DNA of 64,000 nucleotides from Casp-actino5 sp049432165 (GTDB lineage: Bacteria > Actinomycetota > Acidimicrobiia > Acidimicrobiales > Ilumatobacteraceae), in assembly GCA_049432165.1 (NCBI GenBank), contig JBMTDQ010000001.1, forward strand, positions 30,048 through 94,047, read 5' to 3'. The translations under genes were made by a program, and so were the position numbers. The notes under the pieces were generated by a model. The model searched no databases. It was not told the DNA's origin and saw nothing but the letters and a program-made list of their open reading frames with translations. Below, piece after piece: positions 1 through 7,938 of this stretch (position 1 is its first letter; each line of letters starts with the position of its first letter).

Positions 1-2
1 GG

Positions 3-512
3 TGGTTTTCTCCTGACCCGCGCGGCATTCTCCCACTCGATCAACTTGTGATTTCACGATCGCTTCGCAGAAGTCTCAAGCGGTATACGGTCTCGCGCAA
101 CGAAGCATTCACCGAGGTAGTCACCAATTGCGCAGATCCCCGTCGGCCGAGCGGTTGGATCGACCGTTCGATCATCGACGCGTACACCACACTTCACCAG
201 TTGGGTTGGGCTCATTCGATTGAGGTGTGGGACGACGACCGGCTAGTCGGAGGGCTCTACGGCGTCCGAATACACGGCTTTTTTGCCGGAGAGTCAATGT
301 TTCATCACGCAACGGACGCCTCGAAAGTTGCGCTGGTGCATCTTGTTGATTGGTTTCACAATTCACACGGCAAATTGTTGGATGTGCAATGGACAACAGA
401 CCATCTCATCAGACTCGGTGCCGTAGACATTGCACGTCACGATTATCTGCAGTTGCTGAAAGATGCGGTTCTGCCGTTTAGCCGCAAGAATGATCCTGCC
501 GAGTCGCAATAA
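3..512 (+). CDS. aat: Leucyl/phenylalanyl-tRNA--protein transferase, 5' end outside the window
   Basis: Aat transfers Leu or Phe from aminoacyl-tRNA to N-terminal Lys/Arg of proteins, marking them for ClpS/ClpAP degradation (N-degron pathway, cytoplasm). The frame is open from base 3, reading WFSPDPRGILPLDQL, which matches the family's early WxSPDPR motif, so roughly 30 N-terminal residues lie upstream and the GTG at 48 is not the real start. The core motif GGLYGVRIHGFFAGESMF is intact, and 169 codons are visible against a family length of about 200-235. The stop is 11 bp before the ethylmalonyl-CoA mutase start, so the two are probably cotranscribed, an unexpected functional pairing. Confidence 0.93.
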   Translation, partial: WFSPDPRGILPLDQLVISRSLRRSLKRYTVSRNEAFTEVVTNCADPRRPSGWIDRSIIDAYTTLHQLGWAHSIEVWDDDRLVGGLYGVRIHGFFAGESMFHHATDASKVALVHLVDWFHNSHGKLLDVQWTTDHLIRLGAVDIARHDYLQLLKDAVLPFSRKNDPAESQ

Positions 513-523
513 GGAGTTCGAAC

Positions 524-2467
524 ATGCCAGACAAGCCGTGGATGATGCGCACCTACTCAGGTCACTCAACTGCCCGCGCGTCTAACGAGCTATACCGAAC
601 CAACCTTGCGAAAGGCCAAACCGGTCTCTCAATTGCATTCGACCTTCCAACCCAAACCGGATTCGACCCTGATGCCGAACAAGCTCGCGGTGAAGTCGGC
701 AAAGTGGGCGTGCCAGTTGCCCATCTCGGTCATATGAGAACGTTGCTCGAAAGCATCCCGCCTGGGCAAATGAACACCTCCATGACGATCAACGCATCTG
801 CTGCCTGGCTGCTCTCTCTGTACGTTGCCAACGCTGCCGAGCAAGGAACTCCATCGGTTGATCTTCGGGGTACAACCCAAAACGACATCGTCAAGGAATA
901 CCTGTCACGCGGTACATATATCTTTCCGCCTGAGGCATCTCGCCGGCTCATCGTCGACATGATCGTCTGGTGTCGCAGGCATGCCCCCGCCTGGAACCCA
1001 ATGAATGTGTGCTCGTATCACCTTCAAGAGGCAGGAGCGACACCAGTTCAAGAAATCGCCTACGCCATGGCAACGGCGATCGACGTACTTGATGCCGTCA
1101 AGGCATCAGGCCAGATCACTGATGATGAATTCACCGGGGTATTTGGCTCGATCTCGTTCTTTGTCAACGCAGGAATCAAGTTCATCGAAGAGATCTGCAA
1201 GCTTCGCGCAATGACAGATATGTGGGCTGATATCGGTCGAACCCGGTACGGGGTAACCGACGAAAAGGCTCTCCGGTTCCGTTACGGGGTGCAGGTCAAC
1301 TCACTCGGACTCACCGAATCGCAGCCCGAGAATAATGTTCAGCGAATTGTTCTTGAGATGTTGGCGGTCACCCTGTCAAAGCATGCACGGGCAAGGTCGG
1401 TGCAGCTGCCCGCCTGGAATGAGGCTCTCGGCCTTCCAACTCCGTGGGACCAACAATGGTCGTTGCGAATGCAGCAGGTCCTCGCCTTCGAAACCGATCT
1501 GCTGAACTACGACGACATTTTCGACGGATCACATGTCGTCGAACGACGCACAACCGAATTACAGGAAGAAGCCACAGCGGAACTCAACGATGTTCTTGAA
1601 CTCGGAGGAGCATTCGCAGCGATCGACACTCTGAAATCCCGTTTGGTTGGTTCGATGGCCGAACGTACTCGTCGCATCTCATCGGGTGAGCAAACCGTTG
1701 TCGGAGTCAACTCATTTACCGAATCTGAACCATCACCACTCGGTGGCTCAGAAGCAATTCTCCGTGTTGACCCTGCAGTCGAAGCCGAAACGATTGCCGA
1801 TCTCACAGCCTGGCGCAATGAGCGTGACCAGAACGCGGTTGACCAAGCGCTGGCTGATCTCAGAACAGCAGCGGTGAACAACACCAACATCATGGATGCA
1901 TCAATTGCGCTTGCAGTTGCGGGTGGTACCACTGGTGAGTGGGGTGCCACCCTTCGCGAGGTTTTCGGTGAATACCGTGCTCCAACCGGAATCGGCGCAA
2001 CTACCCGGTCTGACAAGTCACTCGCCGCAGTCGCAGCAATAGTGCGTGAAATGCCCGGTGGTCCCCCTCGGTTGCTCGTCGCGAAACCAGGTCTTGACGG
2101 CCACTCAAATGGAGCAGAGCAAATTGCTGTTGCTGCTCGTGATTCCGGGATGGAAGTGGTCTATGCCGGAATTCGTTCCACTATTGACCAAATTGCTTCA
2201 ACCGCTCGCGATGAAGATCCCGACGTCATTGGACTATCAATCCTGTCCGGGTCACACCTTGAACTTGTCCCCCAGGTGGTTCAGCGGGTTCGAGCGCTAG
2301 GCGTAGACGCTCCAATCGTGGTCGGTGGCATCATCCCTGACGAGGATCAGCCTCACCTACTCAACAGCGGCGTTGCGGCGGTCTACACCCCGAAGGATTA
2401 CGAACTCTCAGGAATTATGACCGATATCTGCGAACTTGCTTCGCAACATCGGATCAAACAGAACTAA
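524..2467 (+). CDS. meaA: Ethylmalonyl-CoA mutase (B12-dependent, MeaA/Ecm type)
   Basis: Converts (2R)-ethylmalonyl-CoA to (2S)-methylsuccinyl-CoA with adenosylcobalamin in the ethylmalonyl-CoA pathway. At 647 aa it has the Ecm length and layout: substrate-binding barrel (about 1-500, opening PWMMRTYSGHSTARASNELY) and a C-terminal B12 domain from about 512 with base-off motif KPGLDGHSNGAEQIA (His near 527) and a late VVGG. The DGHSNGAEQIA signature favours Ecm over ordinary methylmalonyl-CoA mutase, which usually reads DGHDRG. SD AAGGAG (511-516) sits 7 nt before the ATG. Ccr and the matching epimerase lie about 13 kb downstream, supporting the assignment. The 3' end overlaps the convergent next gene by 14 bp. 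Confidence 0.93.
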   Translation: MPDKPWMMRTYSGHSTARASNELYRTNLAKGQTGLSIAFDLPTQTGFDPDAEQARGEVGKVGVPVAHLGHMRTLLESIPPGQMNTSMTINASAAWLLSLYVANAAEQGTPSVDLRGTTQNDIVKEYLSRGTYIFPPEASRRLIVDMIVWCRRHAPAWNPMNVCSYHLQEAGATPVQEIAYAMATAIDVLDAVKASGQITDDEFTGVFGSISFFVNAGIKFIEEICKLRAMTDMWADIGRTRYGVTDEKALRFRYGVQVNSLGLTESQPENNVQRIVLEMLAVTLSKHARARSVQLPAWNEALGLPTPWDQQWSLRMQQVLAFETDLLNYDDIFDGSHVVERRTTELQEEATAELNDVLELGGAFAAIDTLKSRLVGSMAERTRRISSGEQTVVGVNSFTESEPSPLGGSEAILRVDPAVEAETIADLTAWRNERDQNAVDQALADLRTAAVNNTNIMDASIALAVAGGTTGEWGATLREVFGEYRAPTGIGATTRSDKSLAAVAAIVREMPGGPPRLLVAKPGLDGHSNGAEQIAVAARDSGMEVVYAGIRSTIDQIASTARDEDPDVIGLSILSGSHLELVPQVVQRVRALGVDAPIVVGGIIPDEDQPHLLNSGVAAVYTPKDYELSGIMTDICELASQHRIKQN

Positions 2468-3155
2468 CAAGACGTTCGCGTTCAATCCAGTTCTCTAGCA
2501 GCGGAGATGACTCGAAGCTGGTGATGAGCGCGTATCGAGGGGCATTGCCTGGGTGCACCACGACATGCCATAGCCGCTGTGTGTCAACGATGTACCGAGA
2601 GCCTTGGTGCAACGGAACTCGTCGCTCTGTTGCCGCGTCAGGTAGTCCGTCTGCATCGTTGTCCATCAACAGCATGTAACTGTCGGGGCAATCCGTCAGT
2701 TCAACCCACGTGCGAACAACCCAGCCCTCGCCGTCGGGGTTGAAGCGGTTGTTGTCGTCGCGGTGAAGCGATCTGATTGCAGTTTCGCGATCTTGTGGTT
2801 CGAGTTTGATGACTCGAACGCGCCCGAAATTCGCTCCAACGCCGTCGACATAGCTTCGTAGTGTTGGCGCAATCTCAGCGTTTGATGTCCAGAGGGCGTC
2901 CTTATCTGTTTTCCCCTTATCCCAGAACCCTCGACAATCAAGTTCGCCATCTGCGGATGCGAGAGGAGCGAAATTGGTATCGCCACCACTCTTCCAATCC
3001 ATGTACTCCAGACGCTCCCACTCTTCGGTTGGGATAGCCACAGGCATCGGCGAAAGTTCAACAACTCCGTCACTATCAAGGGAGCGCATGCGGTAGTGAT
3101 CTGTATGAAGCGGGATCTTTACACTCCAATGTTCACTGTTGGGCCAGAAGCTCAT
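2454..3155 (-). CDS. Putative 2OG-Fe(II) oxygenase, aspartyl/asparaginyl hydroxylase-like
   Basis: A 233-residue soluble protein with no signal peptide. Its C-terminal half carries a possible facial-triad pattern: LHRDDNNRF (H-x-D), then about 65 residues later RLWHVVVH and PRYALITS, where the His and the downstream Arg could bind iron and 2-oxoglutarate as in the aspartyl/asparaginyl beta-hydroxylase/cupin-type oxygenases. Substrate unknown. I chose the second in-frame ATG (3155) because TACACT (3163-3168 on this strand) stands exactly 7 nt before it, a leaderless arrangement used widely in this window; an ATG 6 nt upstream is possible. Convergent with and overlapping the ecm 3' end. Family placement is inference from few residues. 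Confidence 0.6.
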   Translation of the reverse strand: MSFWPNSEHWSVKIPLHTDHYRMRSLDSDGVVELSPMPVAIPTEEWERLEYMDWKSGGDTNFAPLASADGELDCRGFWDKGKTDKDALWTSNAEIAPTLRSYVDGVGANFGRVRVIKLEPQDRETAIRSLHRDDNNRFNPDGEGWVVRTWVELTDCPDSYMLLMDNDADGLPDAATERRVPLHQGSRYIVDTQRLWHVVVHPGNAPRYALITSFESSPLLENWIERERLVSSV

Positions 3156-3213
3156 AACCATAAGTGTAAAGAGTTAGAAGAAGTGCCATGGTGCACCCCA
3201 ACGGATCTAACAG

Positions 3214-3579
3214 TTAGCCCGCACCAGCGATCGTTGAGTCTGGTGGAAGCGTCACGATGACAAAACCCTTCGGGATCTCGATGATCTCACCAACTTGGAT
3301 ATCACTTGCATTCTCAAGTCCATTCAGTTCAACGATCTGTTTCATTGGAACACCAAAGCCAGCAGCAATCGCCGACAATGTGTCCCCTGATCGAACCTCA
3401 TAGAAATATCGATTGGTATCGGGCAGCGTTGTTGTCGTTGAGGTTGTCGTTGTTGTCTGAATAGGCGGCAAAGGATCAAGCGAGAAGTCATTGCTACATC
3501 CCGATGCGAGCGCGAGAACAACCATGGCGGTCCCCAGAACGAACTCTCTGACCGGGAGTAGTGATGATGGTTTCAGCAT
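3214..3579 (-). CDS. LysM-domain lipoprotein
   Basis: A 121-residue exported protein. The signal peptide ends in a lipobox (VLALASGC), so it should be lipid-anchored outside the membrane. A Thr-rich linker (TTTTTSTTTTLPDT) leads to one LysM domain starting YEVRSGDTLSAIAAGFGVP and ending VGEIIEIP, which normally binds peptidoglycan or other GlcNAc polymers. There is no catalytic domain, so it probably acts as a wall-binding or spacer protein. ATG 3579 is chosen because it begins the hydrophobic signal; GGAGGA lies about 12 nt upstream, farther than ideal. Divergent from the alpha/beta hydrolase gene across less than 60 bp. Confidence 0.82.
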   Translation of the reverse strand: MLKPSSLLPVREFVLGTAMVVLALASGCSNDFSLDPLPPIQTTTTTSTTTTLPDTNRYFYEVRSGDTLSAIAAGFGVPMKQIVELNGLENASDIQVGEIIEIPKGFVIVTLPPDSTIAGAG

Positions 3580-3637
3580 GTGTGGCAGATGTCCTCCGCT
3601 AAGAACTCTACGGCGAATGCGCCCTAGCCTCACGCAG

Positions 3638-4555
3638 GTGGAATCCCCCAGAACTTTTCCAGGCGCAGTTGTCCCTCACCGCCAGTATCGGGTCGATGCC
3701 GATGGAGTCGGGATTGCGGTGAACGAATGGGGTGACGAAAAGGACCCCGTTCTCGTACTGGTTCACGGCGGCGCAGATTTTTCTCGAACATTTGATGTGT
3801 TTGCTCCGTTGCTCGCGGCTGCTGGATGGCGAGTCGTCGCATGGGACCACCGCGGCCACGGTGATAGCGATCACACCCATCTGTACTCGTTCGAAGCTGA
3901 CCTACGCGACGCCGTCCGAGTTCTTGACACAGTCGCTCCTCAACAGGCAGTGGCCGTTGTCGGACACTCAAAAGGTGGTGCGATCATGACATCACTTGCT
4001 GAGGCCCAAGCCTTTCGATTCCGCTCCTTTGTGAATCTTGATGGGATTCCGTACCGGCGACCCGGGCCAGACCTCCCTGAATTTCAGCGGGCTGACGCTC
4101 TCAATACCGAAATCACCGCGTGGCTCGAACATCGTCGCCGCTCGGCAGCCGGGTCGCGTAAACCCGGCAGTATCGAAGAACTTGCTCGCCGGCGGGCCCA
4201 GATGAATCCTCGCCTCTCAACCGAATGGCTTCAATATCTCGTCACTGTCGGAGCCAAAGAAGACGAAGATGGTTGGCGGTGGAAACTAGACCCATCGATG
4301 AGGATGGGCGGCTTCGGGCCTTGGCGGCCAGAATTTGGTTTATTCAGGCTTGCCGGTCTCGGCGTGCCATTTCTTGGTGTACTCGTCGGCGCCGATGAGC
4401 CAATGGGATGGGGAACCAAGCCGCATCAGGTTGAGCAATGGATGCCTCGCCACGGGCGCCTCGAATACTTCGAGGACCTCGGGCATTTCATTCACATCGA
4501 ACAACCACAAATGGTTGCCGAGATGACGCTTGACTTTCTGGGGAGTCCATCGTGA
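3638..4555 (+). CDS. Alpha/beta-fold hydrolase
   Basis: A 305-residue cytoplasmic alpha/beta hydrolase. Visible landmarks are the oxyanion HGG in LVLVHGGADFSRTF, WDHRGHGDSD, the nucleophile elbow VVGHSKGGAI (Ser in G-x-S-x-G), an acid candidate in GVLVGADEPM and a final His in DLGHFIHIEQP. All catalytic elements are therefore present; the substrate cannot be told (esterase, lactonase or epoxide hydrolase-like). I prefer GTG 3638 because TAGCCT (3625-3630) is 7 nt upstream; ATG 3617 is the alternative. The stop overlaps the next hydrolase start in GTGA, so the pair is translationally coupled. Confidence 0.82.
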   Translation: MESPRTFPGAVVPHRQYRVDADGVGIAVNEWGDEKDPVLVLVHGGADFSRTFDVFAPLLAAAGWRVVAWDHRGHGDSDHTHLYSFEADLRDAVRVLDTVAPQQAVAVVGHSKGGAIMTSLAEAQAFRFRSFVNLDGIPYRRPGPDLPEFQRADALNTEITAWLEHRRRSAAGSRKPGSIEELARRRAQMNPRLSTEWLQYLVTVGAKEDEDGWRWKLDPSMRMGGFGPWRPEFGLFRLAGLGVPFLGVLVGADEPMGWGTKPHQVEQWMPRHGRLEYFEDLGHFIHIEQPQMVAEMTLDFLGSPS

Positions 4556-5202
4556 GCACCACCACACTTCGCCACAATCGAATTGATCTTGCCCTTCACC
4601 AACTACGACCGGCTAAGGGCGTCGACCAGCCACTGCTCCTTCTTCATGGTCTCGGCGAACGGACACCATCAGCAGTCCCAATTGATGTTGATAGTTGGTC
4701 CGGAAGCATTTGGGGACTTGACTTCACCGGCCACGGTGAATCAACCATCCCCGTCGGAGGCGGCTATTCCGCCGAAGTACTTCTCGGCGATGTCGACGCC
4801 GCAATCAATCACCTTGGAACAGTCACACTGATTGGCCGTGGTCTTGGTGGCTACATCGCTCTATTGGCTGCAGGAGCACGAGCCGATGCAGTTCATGGAG
4901 CAATCATCACCGACGGTCCAGGACTCACCGGCGGCACCTATGAGTCATCGGTACCCCAAGTGGCCCGACTCGTGAACCTCGGACAGTCCCCTGATCCATA
5001 CGCCCTACACGAACTGAGTCGTGATGTGCGCGCGCCCGAGTACGCACTTGATTTCGTGAAGTTCAGTACCGATCGTTCAGATTTGGCAGAGCCAATCAAT
5101 GTGTCCGCTAGATATCATCCCGCATGGCTCAAAGCGGTTGCCGCAGCACCCGGGGTTGCATCGCTTCCACTACCGGAAGCCCTCGATCTGTACCGGGCCT
5201 AG
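4552..5202 (+). CDS. Alpha/beta-hydrolase-fold protein lacking the catalytic serine
   Basis: A 216-residue paralogue-like partner of the preceding hydrolase, starting at the GTG of a GTGA overlap. It retains LLLLHGLGERTPS and GLDFTGHGEST, but the nucleophile elbow reads LIGRGLGGYIA, with Gly in place of Ser, and the protein stops before the region that normally supplies the catalytic His. On sequence it cannot use the usual Ser-His-Asp chemistry. It may be a non-catalytic partner of the upstream enzyme or a decaying copy. The frame is intact, which argues against a fresh pseudogene. Confidence 0.72.
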   Translation: MSTTTLRHNRIDLALHQLRPAKGVDQPLLLLHGLGERTPSAVPIDVDSWSGSIWGLDFTGHGESTIPVGGGYSAEVLLGDVDAAINHLGTVTLIGRGLGGYIALLAAGARADAVHGAIITDGPGLTGGTYESSVPQVARLVNLGQSPDPYALHELSRDVRAPEYALDFVKFSTDRSDLAEPINVSARYHPAWLKAVAAAPGVASLPLPEALDLYRA

Positions 5203-5203
5203 T

Positions 5204-6277
5204 TCACGACGATCGGTCAGTGATGAACTCAGCCAACTCAACGAGCGGTTCGATCGATTCTGAGGCAATCACTGGAGAGTCAAGAGCCTGAATTGCCAAC
5301 GAGACGTTGGTTGCAATAAGCCGCTCGAGCTCATTTAGGGCACCAACATCAATGATCGTTTGTTGAATTTGAGCGACCTGTTCATCAGATAAGTCAGGTG
5401 ACCCCACCCTGTCCAGAATCTCGCGCTGGCTCGACTTTGCAAGTGCCACTGCACGAGCAAGAAGTGGAGTGGGTTTGCCTTCCCGTAGATCGCCACCAAC
5501 TGGTTTTCCAGTTATCTCGGTGTCGCCAAACGCTCCCATTACGTCATCTCTCATCTGAAACGCATCACCGAGAGGCAAGCCATAGGCGCTAAGTGCCTCG
5601 ATGACATCAGTTGTGTCTCGTCCATCAACCAGCGCCGCACCGAGATGCAGAGGTCGTTCAACCGTGTACTTCCCGCTCTTGTATCGACAAATGCGATCAG
5701 CCAGCTCTATGCGTCTGTCGCTTCTCACAGACCCAGTGATATCGAGCAACTGGCCGATGTTGAGCTCAATACGAAGCTCATTCCAGAGTTCGACGGCTGC
5801 TCGTGGAGCTCCGACAAGAAACCGATCTGCAAGCACCGCAGCGACATCACCAACGAGGATCGCAATGCCTTCTCCGTAGCGACGTGACTCTCCATCCCAG
5901 CCCTTCTCCGCGTGAAGATGTTCAAACCGACGGTGAGTTGTTTTGGCTCCCCGACGGGCATCTGCGTCATCAAGTACGTCGTCATGAAAGAGCGCAGATG
6001 CATGGGTGAGTTCGATTGCGGCTCCAGCACCAGTGACCAACCCATCAATGGCATTTGCAGCGGAAGCGTCTCCGCCTGCGGCGATAAATCCCCAGTAACA
6101 AAATGCTGGTCTAAGTCGCTTGCCTCCAGAGGCCACAAGGCGCTGAATCTCAGAGATCGGATCTACTAGAAGGTCATCAAGATCTGCCCATCGCTGAATC
6201 TCGGCGACAATCTCACGCTGCAAACGCTCATCAACACGAGATGCAATCGAGATGAGGTGGTTCGGAACCGTTGTCAT
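5204..6277 (-). CDS. Polyprenyl diphosphate synthase (GGPP/longer-chain, IdsA/GrcC type)
   Basis: Chain-elongating trans-prenyltransferase of 357 aa that condenses IPP with allylic diphosphates. The first Asp-rich motif is FHDDVLDDADARRG, the Lys-containing IPP site is SGGKRLRPAF, and the second Asp-rich region is RDDVMGAFGD followed by TGKPVGGDLREGKPT, typical of actinobacterial enzymes. Chain length cannot be read from sequence; geranylgeranyl or a menaquinone-tail precursor is likely. The ATG overlaps the xseB stop by one base (TGATG), giving a xseA-xseB-prenyltransferase order that recalls the xseB-ispA linkage of enterobacteria. Confidence 0.9.
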   Translation of the reverse strand: MTTVPNHLISIASRVDERLQREIVAEIQRWADLDDLLVDPISEIQRLVASGGKRLRPAFCYWGFIAAGGDASAANAIDGLVTGAGAAIELTHASALFHDDVLDDADARRGAKTTHRRFEHLHAEKGWDGESRRYGEGIAILVGDVAAVLADRFLVGAPRAAVELWNELRIELNIGQLLDITGSVRSDRRIELADRICRYKSGKYTVERPLHLGAALVDGRDTTDVIEALSAYGLPLGDAFQMRDDVMGAFGDTEITGKPVGGDLREGKPTPLLARAVALAKSSQREILDRVGSPDLSDEQVAQIQQTIIDVGALNELERLIATNVSLAIQALDSPVIASESIEPLVELAEFITDRSS

Positions 6278-6486
6278 CAGTCGTTGTCGACCGCAGGCAA
6301 ACCGGAAACGATTTCATCAACTCGAATTCGGGCAGCACCAATTCGCTCCCGACAAACCGCTATCAGCTCAGCTGCCCTACTCACTCGATCAGCGAGACGA
6401 TCGACATCAACATCAACTGCTTCTAACTCGTTCAATATCTCGTCGAGCTCGGTCAGCGCATCGGCATAACTCACTTCTTTTGCCAT
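6277..6486 (-). CDS. xseB: Exodeoxyribonuclease VII small subunit
   Basis: A 69-residue helical protein of the XseB family (motif SYADALTELDEILNELE, then a Leu-rich helix). It assembles in several copies with XseA to form exonuclease VII, which degrades single-stranded DNA from both ends in the cytoplasm. ATG 6486 starts the conserved region (MAKEVSYADAL); the open frame continues upstream only inside xseA. The start is 2 bp from the xseA stop and the stop overlaps the downstream prenyltransferase start, so all three are one operon. Confidence 0.92.
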   Translation of the reverse strand: MAKEVSYADALTELDEILNELEAVDVDVDRLADRVSRAAELIAVCRERIGAARIRVDEIVSGLPAVDND

Positions 6487-6487
6487 C

Positions 6488-7732
6488 TCACTCCTCCTCC
6501 GGAGTTGTCTCGTCCACAGTACTTCGCACGGCACCGTCCACCAATCGAGTAATCAATTCGTCGCCCGGTGAAAGCACTCTCGCCGATGTCACAAGCCGTC
6601 CATCTGCGGTTGTCGTCATTGTCCAACCACGCTCAAGGAGTCGTGCCGGGTCAAGCAGAGCAAGCCGTCGCTCCCTCTCGGTGATCGACGTGTCAATTCG
6701 TTCGATCGTCAACGATGTTCGCAACAGCCGATCTTGACGAGACCTCAAACGCTCAGCACTTCGTTCGATTGCAGAGTTTGTTCGGGTGACTACTCGGCTG
6801 GCACGAGACTCAAGACGATCAGTCTGGGTGGCGAGTTCGAACGAAGCACGTTCAACAACCGCACCCCACCTTGTTTCGATTTCGTCGACAAATCGCTGTA
6901 CTCGGTCGATTAACCAGCCAGCACACGCCGTGGGCGTCTTCAGTGCAGTGTTGGCAACCTCATCTGCGACGGTCGTATCAATTTCGTGACCAAGCCCTGT
7001 AATAACCGGCAGCGGACAGGTTGCAATCGCTCTGGCGACACCTTCGGTATCGAACGCAGCAAGGTCATTGCGAGCACCTCCACCTCGAATCACCGCAACA
7101 ACATCAGCACCCTGCTCTACCGCTGCCGAAATTCCCGCAATCACCATGGCTTCTGCCTGATCGCCCTGCACTCGAGCATCGAATGCAAGCACATGGAAAC
7201 TAAACCCACTCGATTCAAGCTCGTCGGTGAAGTCATGCCAAGCAGCAGAACCCACACTTGTCACAACAGCGACCCGTAACGGCACGATCGACACGCTGTG
7301 CTCCGCATTTTTACGAAGCAAACCCTCCACTGTGAGTGCCGCAAGGACGCGATCTCGGCTCGCCGTGATGTCTCCCAACGTGAATCGAGGATCAAGGTTG
7401 GAGATCTTCAGGCTGAGCCGCCCGGTTGGTGCATACACATCCAGGGTGCCAAACACCCTCACTTTGGTACCGTCGCGCAATTCGAGTCGATTCGATGCCA
7501 GCATCGGTCGAAGATTGCGCTTCACATTCGCAAAGAGCGCAACGTTGACAGTTGCTTTCTTGCCATCTATGTCTTCAACGAGCGAGAAGTAGGTGTGCTG
7601 CCCTTGATCTCGGTAGCCGCTGATTTCTCCAGTCACCCACACTCCAGCACCGAAACCACTCTTCAGTTGAGTGTTGATCGCGTCGGTGAGTTCACCAACG
7701 GTAAACGTGGGGCTGAGATCAGCGTCGGGCAT
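6488..7732 (-). CDS. xseA: Exodeoxyribonuclease VII large subunit
   Basis: Catalytic subunit of exonuclease VII, 414 aa. An N-terminal OB-fold (FTVGELTDAINTQLKSGFG, VWVTGEISGYRDQGQHTYF) is followed by the nuclease domain with VVTSVGSAAWHDF, IRGGGARNDLAAFD and ITGLGHEIDTTVAD, then a long coiled coil (about 270-370) for XseB binding. ATG 7732 is chosen because it overlaps the epsilon-subunit stop by one base (TGATG) and agrees with the family N-terminus. It follows the acyl-CoA carboxylase genes, so a repair enzyme is coupled to a metabolic operon. Confidence 0.95.
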   Translation of the reverse strand: MPDADLSPTFTVGELTDAINTQLKSGFGAGVWVTGEISGYRDQGQHTYFSLVEDIDGKKATVNVALFANVKRNLRPMLASNRLELRDGTKVRVFGTLDVYAPTGRLSLKISNLDPRFTLGDITASRDRVLAALTVEGLLRKNAEHSVSIVPLRVAVVTSVGSAAWHDFTDELESSGFSFHVLAFDARVQGDQAEAMVIAGISAAVEQGADVVAVIRGGGARNDLAAFDTEGVARAIATCPLPVITGLGHEIDTTVADEVANTALKTPTACAGWLIDRVQRFVDEIETRWGAVVERASFELATQTDRLESRASRVVTRTNSAIERSAERLRSRQDRLLRTSLTIERIDTSITERERRLALLDPARLLERGWTMTTTADGRLVTSARVLSPGDELITRLVDGAVRSTVDETTPEEE

Positions 7733-7938
7733 CAGTACCAGGGACGGCTGATGTGCTGACGGGCGGTCAGCGGGCTTCGCAGCCACGGCCGACTGCCAAA
7801 CCTCCACGCCGTCACCTGGTCAGGGGTCTGGATTGGAGCAACGGGCCGAGGCCATAGTGCTTCGATTGCCGCAACAAGTGCGGCTGCCTCTTCATCGGTT
7901 GGCGTTGGGCTCACCGAATACAACTTCGGATCACTCAT
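7732..7938 (-). CDS. Acyl-CoA carboxylase epsilon subunit
   Basis: A 68-residue protein resembling the small epsilon subunits that stabilise actinobacterial acyl-CoA carboxylase complexes. Supporting features are the small size, the PTPTDEEAAALVAAIEAL helix, the Trp/Arg-containing tail WRFGSRPWLRSPL, and its place directly after the beta subunit, whose stop overlaps this ATG in ATGA. It should bind the PccB-type subunit; the biotinylated alpha subunit is not in the window. An epsilon gene here is a good lineage marker for Actinobacteria. Confidence 0.82.
   Translation of the reverse strand: MSDPKLYSVSPTPTDEEAAALVAAIEALWPRPVAPIQTPDQVTAWRFGSRPWLRSPLTARQHISRPWY

Noticed and set aside
48..512. 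GTG 48 as a true start of a short aat gene
   Set aside because: The frame continues to base 3 with conserved Aat residues (WFSPDPRGILPLDQL), so the gene is truncated by the window edge rather than short.
1507..2016. A 169-codon minus-strand frame inside the ecm gene
   Set aside because: It lies wholly within a strongly conserved coding region and its translation is Ser/Arg-rich shadow sequence with no recognisable motif.
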